The notes beneath the pieces were generated by a model. That model was not told where the DNA came from. It made no database searches and was given only the letters and a program-made list of their open reading frames with translations. DNA of 64,000 nt from Acinetobacter pittii ATCC 19004 = CIP 70.29 (GTDB lineage Bacteria; Pseudomonadota; Gammaproteobacteria; Pseudomonadales; Moraxellaceae): positions 1,215,743-1,279,742 of the forward strand of contig NZ_KB849786.1 in NCBI RefSeq assembly GCF_000369045.1, written 5' to 3'. Made by a program: the position numbers and the translations under genes. Shown here one piece after another: positions 50,547-59,159 of the stretch (its first letter is position 1; the number at the start of each line of letters is the position of its first letter).

Positions 50547-50930
50547 ATGTTTATAGAATTTAAAGATTTGAAGAAAAAACGAAACATAGCTTTATTAATT
50601 GTAATTTTTCTTATTTTTAGTGGTGGGTATTTAGTTGTTAACAATAAGGGAAATATTCAAAGAGTTGAATCAGCGATATATACCGATAAAACTATAAGTG
50701 AGAAATTTGGAGAAATTAAAAGTTATAGTATTCGTAGTTTTGGATCGGACCATTATTCTAGTCCTAAGCGACCAGCTTACTCTTATAAGGTTGATATAAC
50801 TGGTGAGAAAGCTGATGGGATAGTTGAAATTGATATGAGAAAAGATCAAGAACAGCTTAAATATCTATATACGATTAAAATTACGGATGTAAGTCCGCAT
50901 AGTTTTCGTATACGAATAGGAAAACATTGA
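50547..50930 (+). CDS. Membrane-anchored hypothetical protein (Coa1-like?)
   Basis: The protein has 127 residues with a single membrane helix (about 13-31) after a basic N terminus. A globular domain follows with SEKFGEIKSYSIRSFG and SYKVDITGEKADGIVEIDMRKD, a pattern reminiscent of the Coa1/Tim21-like fold of small bacterial proteins. Function unknown. The only evidence of expression is the open frame. Confidence 0.55.
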   Translation: MFIEFKDLKKKRNIALLIVIFLIFSGGYLVVNNKGNIQRVESAIYTDKTISEKFGEIKSYSIRSFGSDHYSSPKRPAYSYKVDITGEKADGIVEIDMRKDQEQLKYLYTIKITDVSPHSFRIRIGKH

Positions 50931-50967
50931 TACATCTTAGTCTTTAAGATTTGTTATAAATCAAAAA

Positions 50968-51900
50968 TTAATTCTGCCAATACGGTGTGTCTCCATAGAT
51001 TTCTGAAAAATAATCTATCACTGCTCTAATATTGAGTGGCGGATGGCGGACATTTGGATAAATGGCTGCAATATGCTGGGGCTGTGATTTAATCGCGACT
51101 TCATATTCAGGTAAAAGCTTGATTAAGTCGCCTTGTTTTAAAGCCTCGCCAATCAACCAGTCCGGAAATAAAACAATCCCCATACCATGAAGCGCAGCTG
51201 TCATTAAACTCTCGGCATTGTTTGAAGAAAGTAAGGGGGTAATTGGATAATGTATCCATTCTTCATTGGGCTTTCTCACTAACCAACGGTTAGGACCTTC
51301 AAAACCTTTATAGACTAAGCATTTGTGTTGATTAAGTTCTGTTGGCTGATCAAGAACACCATATTCGGCAACATACTGAGGAGAGGCGGCCAAATGATAC
51401 TTTTGTGTACCAAAAATACGTGCATGAAATGATGAGTCGGTCAGCGTTCCAATGCGAAATATTAAATCGGTGCTTTCGCGTAACGGATCTATAAATTCAT
51501 CGGTTTGTATTAGTTCTATTAAGAGTCTTGGATAACGTTCTGATAAACCTGCCAACCACGGCGCAATATGCCGTTGACCAAAAAACACAGGGGCATTAAT
51601 TCGGACGAGTCCGGATGGCTCTATAGTTTTATCTTGTAATGCCTTTTGTGCTTCATCAAATTGTTCGGTAATTCTTTTTGCATATTCAAAAAATAATTTG
51701 CCCGATTCGGTCGGTGTGATTGCTCGCGTATTACGGTAGAAAAGTTGCTGTCCCAATGCATCTTCAAGCTGTTGGATGGTTCGAGAAATCATAGATGCAG
51801 ACACATCTTCTTTACGCGCTACATTCGAGAAGTTTTGTGCGTTATAAACACTAATAAAGAAGCGAAGCGTGCGGATATCAATCGAATTTGTTAAATCCAT
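50968..51900 (-). CDS. LysR-family regulator beside the YdcZ transporter pair
   Basis: The protein has 310 residues. The HTH is present (LRFFISVYNAQNFSNVARKEDVSASMISRTIQQLE in pattern, about residues 11-45), with a substrate-binding domain (GLVRINAPVFFGQRHIAPWL). It is divergent from two small transporters 100 bp away, its most likely targets. Confidence 0.86.
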   Translation of the reverse strand: MDLTNSIDIRTLRFFISVYNAQNFSNVARKEDVSASMISRTIQQLEDALGQQLFYRNTRAITPTESGKLFFEYAKRITEQFDEAQKALQDKTIEPSGLVRINAPVFFGQRHIAPWLAGLSERYPRLLIELIQTDEFIDPLRESTDLIFRIGTLTDSSFHARIFGTQKYHLAASPQYVAEYGVLDQPTELNQHKCLVYKGFEGPNRWLVRKPNEEWIHYPITPLLSSNNAESLMTAALHGMGIVLFPDWLIGEALKQGDLIKLLPEYEVAIKSQPQHIAAIYPNVRHPPLNIRAVIDYFSEIYGDTPYWQN

Positions 51901-51999
51901 TTGTGCAATTTCTGCAAAAGTGATTCATGAATTATGCTGTTTTTCTGATGAATTGGCTACTTTAGTATTCGTTGCCTAGATACAGAAGAGGCAATGTAG

Positions 52000-52434
52000 A
52001 TGCAAATTCTATTACTACTCCTAACGATTTTAGGGGGAATGGGGCTATCGGTCGAAGCAGGGCTTTTAGGGCCGTTAGGAAAGGAGGTGGGTGAGTTGTG
52101 GGCCACGTTTAGTATTTTTGGCGTGGGTGCAGCACTTACCTTTTTACTCATGCTGTTTTTTAGTCCACGTAATAGTCCTTCATTTTTTACGCTTCCTTCT
52201 TGGCAATTACTCGGTGGTGTTCTTGGCCCTGCTTACGTCATTATTTTGACCATTACCACTCCAATTATCGGTATTGCCATGACGATGATAGGCATTTTAG
52301 CGGGGCAGGTGTCTAAAAGTCTGATCATCGACCACTATGGTTTGTTGGGGACTCCACACCGAAAGGTAGACCGTAAACGAATTTTGGCACTCATCTTTAT
52401 TGTTGTTGCACTTGTACTTGTCGCAAAAGCATAG
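52000..52434 (+). CDS. YdcZ-family (DMT_YdcZ) membrane transporter subunit 1
   Basis: The protein has 144 residues with four or five membrane helices. GGMGLSVEAGLLGPLGKEVGELWATFSIFGVGAALT is the half-DMT YdcZ pattern. It lies 9 bp from a related gene, so the two halves probably pair to form a full exporter or importer. Confidence 0.8.
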   Translation: MQILLLLLTILGGMGLSVEAGLLGPLGKEVGELWATFSIFGVGAALTFLLMLFFSPRNSPSFFTLPSWQLLGGVLGPAYVIILTITTPIIGIAMTMIGILAGQVSKSLIIDHYGLLGTPHRKVDRKRILALIFIVVALVLVAKA

Positions 52435-52443
52435 GAGACGCGC

Positions 52444-52902
52444 ATGACAATTTTAATGATTCTTCTCGCCGTCATTGGTGGTGCTTTACTGAGTGTGCAA
52501 GCTGCAATTAATGGTCAACTTGGAGCTAAGGTTGGTGTATTTCGTAGTGCTTTTTTGACTTTCTCGGTCGGTGCTCTAATTACTGCACTGCTTATTTTTT
52601 ATTTTGAACCTAAACAAACTTTAACCTTGTTAGATGTTCCTAAATGGCAGTTGTTGGGTGCTATGTGTGGAGTGCCTTATATTGTCATTATGGTACTGGC
52701 TGTACAAAGAATTGGAGCTGCGGTTGCTACGGTGGCTGTAATTTTTGGGCAACTTTTGATGAGTATCTTGATTGATAACTTTGGCTGGTTTGGTAATGAA
52801 ATGCTCCCTTTTTCACCGTATCGATTAGGTGCATTAATTTGCTTAGGGATTGCTTTATATTTTATCTATTCAAGTAGTAAAGACAAAAAGATAGAAGCGT
52901 AA
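52444..52902 (+). CDS. YdcZ-family (DMT_YdcZ) membrane transporter subunit 2
   Basis: The protein has 152 residues. GGALLSVQAAINGQLGAKVGVFRSAFLTFSVGALI is close to the YdcZ consensus (Q...N..L). GGAGACG before the start is a ribosome site. The small-multidrug-type heterodimer with the preceding gene is inferred from adjacency and half size. Confidence 0.82.
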   Translation: MTILMILLAVIGGALLSVQAAINGQLGAKVGVFRSAFLTFSVGALITALLIFYFEPKQTLTLLDVPKWQLLGAMCGVPYIVIMVLAVQRIGAAVATVAVIFGQLLMSILIDNFGWFGNEMLPFSPYRLGALICLGIALYFIYSSSKDKKIEA

Positions 52903-52930
52903 TACAAGCTTAAGATTGAAAATTAATATA

Positions 52931-52970
52931 GGTCTCATTGTTAGTGGTAAAGCCTACTAATAATGAGGCC
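52931..52970 (+). terminator. Hairpin after the YdcZ pair
   Basis: 15-base arms ggtctcattgttagt / actaataatgaggcc pair fully if two G-U pairs are allowed. The T tract afterwards is weak. Confidence 0.5.
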
Positions 52971-53106
52971 ATGCTTCATATTTTAAGTACTTTGATAAAT
53001 GAAAGAAGTTGCTGTCGAGAGATAGAATTAAAATATAAGAAATATGGTAAAGTTAAAAACCTAATTCAATACATTAAAATTGATATCAAGCTATTGTAGG
53101 AAAAAC

Positions 53107-53805
53107 ATGGTTAAAATTAAACCTCACCCAGCAACAAGCGGAAATGCATCGGCTGATCGCCTTTTAACTTTGTTAACTGCTTTTAGAATAGGTGATAAAT
53201 CTTTAACCCTAGCAGAACTCGCAGAACGAACAGAATTAAATAAAGCAACCATCATGCGCTTAATCGTTTCGCTAGAAGATTTTGGTTTTGTTAACCGTCT
53301 TTCGGATGGCAGATATACGCTTGCCAGCGAAGTTATGCGTTTAAATACAATTTATCAAGATGCTTTAGATCTAGAAAGACATGTGGTGCCGTGTTTACAG
53401 CAACTTGTTGATGAAACTGGTGAAACTGCTTCGTTTTACGTTAAACATGGGGCATATCGTCTTTGCCAATATAGAGTGAACTCTACCCATCGACTGCGTG
53501 TTCATATTCAGCCGGGCGAAGTTCGACCAATGGATGGAGCAGCAGGCGCTCAAGCATTGCGATCAACACACGAACAAGTTTTAGCAAGAACTGAACCTTT
53601 TTATTCAACGGGTGTAACGGAGCCACATGCTGCTTCAATGGCATTGCCTGTATTTGACGCTCAAAATGATGTAGTTGGAGCATTAGTCGTTTCGGGGCCA
53701 TCAAGTCGTTTTACTGCGGAAATTGCAAAATCTGTGGGGGATTTTTTCTTCAAAATTGCAGATGATTTAACGAAAAGTTTAGGTGGTAAGAGTATTCGTA
53801 ATTAA
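53107..53805 (+). CDS. IclR-family regulator
   Basis: About 232 residues from the ATG at 53107, which has AGGAAA upstream; an earlier start at 53080 lacks one. The HTH region (LTLAELAERTELNKATIMRLIVSLEDFG in pattern, about residues 37-64) and the C-terminal effector domain (RPMDGAAGAQALR, TGVTEPHAASMALPVFD) are clear. The IclR-type palindrome in the 55262/56451 divergent promoter is its likely target. Confidence 0.86.
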   Translation: MVKIKPHPATSGNASADRLLTLLTAFRIGDKSLTLAELAERTELNKATIMRLIVSLEDFGFVNRLSDGRYTLASEVMRLNTIYQDALDLERHVVPCLQQLVDETGETASFYVKHGAYRLCQYRVNSTHRLRVHIQPGEVRPMDGAAGAQALRSTHEQVLARTEPFYSTGVTEPHAASMALPVFDAQNDVVGALVVSGPSSRFTAEIAKSVGDFFFKIADDLTKSLGGKSIRN

Positions 53806-53823
53806 TTCTAATATTGTAGATAT

Positions 53824-53855
53824 AAAAAAGGGGCTAAATCGTTAGCCCCTTTTTT
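53824..53855. terminator. Bidirectional terminator between iclR-type and MFS genes
   Basis: aaaaggggctaa / ttagcccctttt stem with T runs in both directions, between convergent genes. Confidence 0.9.
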
Positions 53856-53866
53856 ATGTATATTGT

Positions 53867-55186
53867 TTATGAAGTACTTTGTGGTTGGCTAAACAAAACA
53901 GCTTTTTTTCTAGACATAACGAAAACCATAATAGCCGACACAAGGTTTAGTGCTGCAAGTGGAAGTAAGGCAATAGCGTGGCTTCCTGTTGCATCATGAA
54001 TTGCGCCATAGATATTTACCATCAACCCGCCACCAATCAGATTGGCAAATGCACCAATGGCTGCTAGACCTGCCGCCGTTGTAGTCGGTGACATCCATGA
54101 GGATGCTAAAGCCCAGAAAGGACCTTTCATAGAATAAGCACCAATTAATACGACACTGAGTAAAAAGATTGTGCCAATAAGTGAAGACGTGAACAAAGCA
54201 ATTAATAAACCAAATGAGATCATCAATAGTGTGATTGCTGTATGCCAACGGCGTTCATTTTTACGATCTGAGCTACGACCCCAAAAAATCATTGCAATAG
54301 AAGCTAGGCCATAAGGAATCGCATTCACTAAACCGATTTCTAAATTACTCAAACCAAATGATTTAATTAATTGTGGTGCCCAAACACTCATTGTACTGCC
54401 AGCAGCAGAAGCACCAGAATAAATAATGATCATAAACCAAATATATTTATTCTTTAAAAGTTGCCATAGTGAAATATGGCCAATTGGGGTTTTTTGTTGA
54501 CGTTCAAACTGTAATCTTTCAACTAACCAAGCTTTTTGTTCGCTATTAAGCCATTTTGCTTGTTCTGGTCGATCTGTGAGTGCAAATAGGCAGGCAATAC
54601 CTAATAAAATGGCAGGGATACCTTCTAAAATAAATAGCCAATGCCACCCACGCATGCCCATCCAGCCATCTAGCGATAATAAAAGTCCCGATAGTGGTGA
54701 ACCGATAAAGTTTGCACCCGGAATCGCCACCATAAATATTGCGACCATTCTGGCTCTATAGTTTGCAGGCAACCAATAGGTTAAATATAAAATGACACCC
54801 GGGAAAAACCCTGCTTCGGCAGCACCGAGTAAGAATCGCATAATATATAACGATGTAGAGCTTTCAACGAAAGCTGTTGCGGCTGTAATCACTCCCCACG
54901 TCACCATAATTCGAGCAATCCAAACTTTTGCTCCAAATTTTTGCATGGCGAGGTTGCTGGGTACTTCAAATAGAAAATATGCAAAGAAAAATAAGCTACT
55001 GGCAAAACCAAAAGCAGTAGCTGTTAGGCCAAGATCTTCATTCATTTGTAATGAAGCCATACCAATATTGCCACGATCAATAATAGCGATGACATAACAA
55101 AGTGTTAAAAATGGCAGTAATCGCCACGCCACCTTGCGCATCGTTTCGCGTTCAATCGCACTCGGTTGAGAGTATTCTGTAGACAT
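53867..55186 (-). CDS. MFS transporter, anion:cation symporter family (hydroxy-acid type)
   Basis: The protein has 439 residues and 12 hydrophobic segments. YVIAIIDRGNIGMASLQM and FFAYFLFEVPSNLAMQKFGAKVW are the ACS signatures, as in the transporter at 3141. It is followed on the same strand by the 2-hydroxyacid dehydrogenase, which suggests import of the dehydrogenase's substrate, a hydroxy or aldaric acid. Confidence 0.86.
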   Translation of the reverse strand: MSTEYSQPSAIERETMRKVAWRLLPFLTLCYVIAIIDRGNIGMASLQMNEDLGLTATAFGFASSLFFFAYFLFEVPSNLAMQKFGAKVWIARIMVTWGVITAATAFVESSTSLYIMRFLLGAAEAGFFPGVILYLTYWLPANYRARMVAIFMVAIPGANFIGSPLSGLLLSLDGWMGMRGWHWLFILEGIPAILLGIACLFALTDRPEQAKWLNSEQKAWLVERLQFERQQKTPIGHISLWQLLKNKYIWFMIIIYSGASAAGSTMSVWAPQLIKSFGLSNLEIGLVNAIPYGLASIAMIFWGRSSDRKNERRWHTAITLLMISFGLLIALFTSSLIGTIFLLSVVLIGAYSMKGPFWALASSWMSPTTTAAGLAAIGAFANLIGGGLMVNIYGAIHDATGSHAIALLPLAALNLVSAIMVFVMSRKKAVLFSQPQSTS

Positions 55187-55261
55187 AAAAAAATCCTTTT
55201 TTATATTCAGTATTTTAATTGTTCTCGCATCTAAAAGCTTAGAAACAATTGAGTTCCATGA

Positions 55262-56239
55262 TTAGCTATTGAGTAACTTCCAGTTAGCGATAGCTCGTGG
55301 GTTTAGTAATTGGCCATCCCAAATACTCACAATCTGTTCAAGTGCTAAAAGACCGACGCGATTACGTGAATCTGTTGTGTTTGCTCCTATGTGAGGAGTC
55401 ACAACCAAGTTAGGTAATTCCCATAGTGGATTATCTTTTTCTGGTGGTTCTGAAGAAAAGGTATCTAAACCTGCACCAGCAATTTTATTATTTTTTAGTG
55501 CATCAACTAATGCAGCTTGATCAATTAATTCACCACGTGCTGTATTGATTAAGATGCTTGAGCGTTTCATCTTTTCAAATTGGGCATGAGAAAATAAGTG
55601 TCTATTCTCAGCTGTGAGTGGGCAATGTAGGCTAATAATGTCACTGGTTTCTAAAAGTTTTTCAAAGTCGTGTTCCTGTTCTACATAATCGAGCTCTGGC
55701 AAATTTTGTAAAAACGGATCATATACTTTTACTTTCATGTTTAAGGGAGCCACTAACTTCATGAGTATGCTACCGATTGCCCCTAAACCAATTAAGCCCA
55801 ACGTTTTGCCATAAAGCTCCACACCATTTGCACTTGCTTTGTCCCAATGACCTTCTCGAATACGTTGGTCTAACCATGTGACTTGTCGCGCAACATTAAA
55901 CATGAGTGCAAAAGCGTGTTCGGCAACAGATTGTGCATTTGCACCTACTGCAATAGTGACAGGAATTTTTCGTTCAGCAGCAGCTTGAGTGTCGATTGTG
56001 TCAAACCCAACACCATGTTTTGCAATCACTTTTAAATTATCAGAAGCAAAAATCATATCTCTAGAAAGTTTGCCTGTTCGAACAAGGATTGCATCAGGTT
56101 GTTCATCATGGATGAGTTTTTCCATTTCATCTTTTGCCATGTAGGGTTCAGTTGGAATCAACTGAATATCATGGGACTGAGCATACAGTAACGCATCTGA
56201 AGTTAATGTTGGCCCCGTGATAAGAACTTTACGTTTCAT
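55262..56239 (-). CDS. D-2-hydroxyacid dehydrogenase (NAD-binding)
   Basis: About 325 residues from the ATG at 56239; a GTG at 56251 overlaps the only GGAG and is less likely. The Rossmann motif GLGAIGSILM, catalytic arginine (INTARGELID), glutamate (FSSEPPEKDNP) and histidine (VTPHIGANTTDS) are all present. It is in the same cluster as an RraA-like aldolase and MFS carrier, so it may interconvert a hydroxy and keto acid in that pathway. The exact substrate is unknown. Confidence 0.85.
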   Translation of the reverse strand: MKRKVLITGPTLTSDALLYAQSHDIQLIPTEPYMAKDEMEKLIHDEQPDAILVRTGKLSRDMIFASDNLKVIAKHGVGFDTIDTQAAAERKIPVTIAVGANAQSVAEHAFALMFNVARQVTWLDQRIREGHWDKASANGVELYGKTLGLIGLGAIGSILMKLVAPLNMKVKVYDPFLQNLPELDYVEQEHDFEKLLETSDIISLHCPLTAENRHLFSHAQFEKMKRSSILINTARGELIDQAALVDALKNNKIAGAGLDTFSSEPPEKDNPLWELPNLVVTPHIGANTTDSRNRVGLLALEQIVSIWDGQLLNPRAIANWKLLNS

Positions 56240-56305
56240 TTTGACTTGCACTCCATTTAAGTATTTTGAGCAAAATACGTCCTTAATAATCCATATTATT
56301 AAAAC

Positions 56306-56397
56306 GACATTTCAAAAAAATAGTCAATAGTAAAAACTGAATTTAAAAATTGAATAAATTTTAGTTTAAATTTAATTAAAAATGAAATGACATTTCA
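56306..56397. promoter_or_regulatory. IclR-type operator region in the divergent promoter
   Basis: tgaaatg-a-catttca (56383-56397) is a perfect 15-bp palindrome of the IclR-family form. The right part gacatttcaaaaaaa recurs as a direct repeat at 56306-56320, 82 bp upstream, an apparent second site. Confidence 0.65.
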
Positions 56398-56450
56398 AAA
56401 AAATGCTGTCATATTAATTTGCACAAGAAAACTGATCTAAGGGAAAAGTT

Positions 56451-57128
56451 ATGGCAATTGGTTTTAGAGTGCTAAAAAACGACAGAAAAGTTGAGCAAAA
56501 ATGGATTGAGCAATATCGAGATCTACCAGTCGCTAATGTCAGTGACTCAATGAATCGAATGACTTCAGGTGGGGCTCAATTAAGACCAATGCATAAAAAG
56601 GGATATCTTTGTGGGCCGGCCATTACAGTTAAGGCTCGTCCGGGTGACAACTTGATGTTGCACTATGCTATTGATATCGCCCAGCCGGGAGACGTCATTG
56701 TGGTTGATGCTGGTGGCGATCTAACCAATGCATTAATTGGAGAGATGATGGTTGCGTATGCGATTAAGAAAGGTATAGCCGGCATCGTTATTAATGGCGC
56801 GATTCGTGATTCAGTTGTAATTGGAGAGGGAGATTTTCCACTTTTTGCAGCAGGAGTATCACATCGAGGACCTTATAAAGACGGACCGGGGGAAATTAAT
56901 GTCCCTATCGCAATCAATGGAATGGTAATTGAACCTGGAGACTTAATTTTAGGTGATGAAGATGGGCTTTTAAGCGTGCCGTATGCGGAAGTAGAAGAGG
57001 TTTATCTGAAAGCAAGCGCCAAACATGCCGCTGAACAAAAGCAATTAGAGCAAATCGCCGTAGGTGAAAATGACCGTAGCTGGGTGATCAACAGCTTAAA
57101 ACAAAAAGGATGTGAATTACCGGAATAA
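56451..57128 (+). CDS. RraA-family aldolase-like protein
   Basis: The protein has 225 residues of the RraA/HMG-aldolase fold. Motifs include VANVSDSMNRM, the GDVIVVDAGGDLTNALIGEMMVAYA segment, INGAIRDS (the conserved GA.RD acid/metal region) and LGDEDGLLSVP. Family members cleave 4-hydroxy-2-oxo acids (HMG/CHA aldolases) or bind RNase E, and the metabolic context favours aldol cleavage. It is divergent from the dehydrogenase under the IclR-type operator. Confidence 0.8.
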   Translation: MAIGFRVLKNDRKVEQKWIEQYRDLPVANVSDSMNRMTSGGAQLRPMHKKGYLCGPAITVKARPGDNLMLHYAIDIAQPGDVIVVDAGGDLTNALIGEMMVAYAIKKGIAGIVINGAIRDSVVIGEGDFPLFAAGVSHRGPYKDGPGEINVPIAINGMVIEPGDLILGDEDGLLSVPYAEVEEVYLKASAKHAAEQKQLEQIAVGENDRSWVINSLKQKGCELPE

Positions 57129-57160
57129 GGTTATTCAAAACCATTCAAACACAAAGGGAA

Positions 57161-57190
57161 CTAGCGAAGTCAATGATTGAGCTTCGTTAG
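57161..57190 (+). other. Hairpin after the RraA-like gene
   Basis: ctagcgaag / cttcgttag (one G-U pair) with a 12-base loop. There is no T run, so a processing stem is as likely as a terminator. Confidence 0.4.
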
Positions 57191-57284
57191 CCTATCTAAA
57201 GTTAATTCAATAATCATTATTTTACTGATTGAAAAATAGGAAATTTCAATTCGGTCTATGTGATTTCGTCTAAAGGAAAAGGAC

Positions 57285-58553
57285 ATGAAATATAAAGGGA
57301 TAATTTCTTTATCATTATTAATGAGTATGACTTTGCAGCAAGCCAAAGCTGAAAGCGAAGATAACTCAGCGCTAAATGAAAAAATAATTAAATTACAACA
57401 GCAAATAGATTATCTGATGGAGCAGCAAAATCTAAATAAAAATAAAGGATTGAATAAAGCACCTGAATTGAGTCAAAACAAAACATCAAACACTGATAAG
57501 CCTGTTTCGACTGATCAGACTAAAATTAAATTTTATGGAAATATACGTGTTGATGCTGCATATGATTTTGAAGGTTCAACGCGTTCAATTGCGAATAAAA
57601 CAGGGTCAATACCATTATACAATTCAAACTCAACAAGTAAATCATTAAATGTTTCTGCTGCGACGTCACGTGTAGGGGTGGATATCGTTAAGCCCACCTC
57701 GAAAGGAGACTTGGTTGGAAAGCTAGAAGCCGATTTCATGGGAAGCGGCGGAGATAATGGTAATGGTTCGGTTCGGGTTAGACACGCTTATATTTCACTA
57801 GGAAATTGGTTAATTGGTCAGACGACTTCACCTTTTGTGAATAGTGATACAGCTCCAAGTTTGGTTGATTTTACAGGTGCGATGGGCACAGGAACTCAGC
57901 GTAATATCCAAATCCGTTATCAGCACATCGTTGATGCCAAACAAAAATTATTATTCGCTTTGGAAGGCGGTGATGTTGAAAATAAAAATGTAGAAGGTGG
58001 AAGCCGTTTTCCTGCATTAACCATGCGATATGAATTTAAAAATCCAGATTTTTTGGTTCAATTGCATGGCATGCTTCATGAAAATCGAGCAGTTTCTGAC
58101 ACGAATGAAGAGCAAACTAAACTTGCTTGGGGTGCTGGATTAGGTACAAAGTATAAGCTTTCTGAAAATGACTCAGTTGTGTTTAATTACTATCACATCG
58201 CTGGCGATAACCGTTACATGCTTTATTCAAAAGATAATGATGCTTTCTACTTTGATAAAAATCGGATGTATTTAAGTGAATTTGATTCTATTGAGTTAGG
58301 GTATCTGCGCAAATGGAATGAAAATTTACGTTCTTCTTTGTCCGCTGGTAGCCTTATCTATAAAGATTCAAATTTTTCAGAAAATAACCCTGATCAAAAT
58401 AAAAGGCTAATCAATGCGAGCGTCAATTTATTTTGGACGCCTGTTGAGAAAGTCGATCTTGGTGTTGAATACACCTATGGGAAGAGAGAAACATTTTCAG
58501 ATTTAGAAGGGAAACTATCTCGAATCAACTTATTAGGTCGATACAATTTTTAA
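57285..58553 (+). CDS. DcaP-family trimeric outer-membrane porin
   Basis: The protein has 422 residues with a signal peptide ending AKA|ESED. Next comes a short coiled-coil segment (NEKIIKLQQQIDYLMEQQ), the N-terminal feature of DcaP trimers in Acinetobacter. The barrel ends INLLGRYNF. DcaP porins admit dicarboxylic acids, consistent with an acid-catabolic cluster. It shares direction with the RraA-like gene and is followed by a terminator. Confidence 0.85.
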   Translation: MKYKGIISLSLLMSMTLQQAKAESEDNSALNEKIIKLQQQIDYLMEQQNLNKNKGLNKAPELSQNKTSNTDKPVSTDQTKIKFYGNIRVDAAYDFEGSTRSIANKTGSIPLYNSNSTSKSLNVSAATSRVGVDIVKPTSKGDLVGKLEADFMGSGGDNGNGSVRVRHAYISLGNWLIGQTTSPFVNSDTAPSLVDFTGAMGTGTQRNIQIRYQHIVDAKQKLLFALEGGDVENKNVEGGSRFPALTMRYEFKNPDFLVQLHGMLHENRAVSDTNEEQTKLAWGAGLGTKYKLSENDSVVFNYYHIAGDNRYMLYSKDNDAFYFDKNRMYLSEFDSIELGYLRKWNENLRSSLSAGSLIYKDSNFSENNPDQNKRLINASVNLFWTPVEKVDLGVEYTYGKRETFSDLEGKLSRINLLGRYNF

Positions 58554-58561
58554 TGTAATTA

Positions 58562-58597
58562 CAGCCACTTTAATATCAGAAGTGGCTTTCTTTTATT
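58562..58597 (+). terminator. Terminator of the porin gene
   Basis: agccactt / aagtggct stem followed by a T-rich stretch. Confidence 0.8.
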
Positions 58598-58614
58598 TGA
58601 GAAGGGCTAATATT

Positions 58615-58803
58615 GTGGAACAAATTAATTATGCGAATGCAAGATCACAATTTTCAAAGGTCATGGAAAGAGTGCTGTTAGGTTACGCCGTAAAAATTAC
58701 ACGAAAAGAGAAAGATGCTGTGGTTCTAATTAGTGAAAAAGCATACCTTGAATATAAAAATGCAATGTTTGAGCTCAATAAATTAAAAAACAAAGATTTT
58801 TAA
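58615..58803 (+). CDS. Phd/YefM-type antitoxin-like protein, without toxin
   Basis: About 62 residues from the GTG at 58615 (AGAAGGG eight bases upstream). The sequence INYANARSQFSKVMERVLL, then KITRKEKDAVVLISEKAYLEYKNAMFEL, is typical of the Phd/YefM dimer that binds DNA and neutralises RelE/Doc/Fic toxins. No toxin gene follows in the next 350 bp, so it is an orphan or the remnant of a pair. Confidence 0.7.
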   Translation: MEQINYANARSQFSKVMERVLLGYAVKITRKEKDAVVLISEKAYLEYKNAMFELNKLKNKDF

Positions 58804-59159
58804 CCCGCAACAATCCGCTTCTCAAGCATCTCCATAAAAGTTTTTAATAGTTCAGCTTTACATTCAAATTAATTAAATAAAAGCTAGAGAATTTTGGATT
58901 GTTTGCAAAATATTTATTAAAATAATTGATTTTTAATATAATTTATATTGTAGAAAAGGTTAATAATGTTGTAGAAATTCTTCTATCTAAGATTATCTAG
59001 ATACTAACAAGATCTTTACCAATTCTAATAGATATGGCTTAAATAGAGAAAGTTTTCTTAACTCTGATAAATTTCATTTTATATAAATATAAAGAAAAAT
59101 TGAATAATATGTTTTTTTGTGTAAAATAAAGTTCTTATACGTACAATTCTGTATATGAG
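58804..59159. other. A+T-rich gap before the two-partner secretion locus
   Basis: 356 bp with no gene. It presumably contains the promoter of tpsB. I see no clear operator or toxin gene. Confidence 0.4.
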
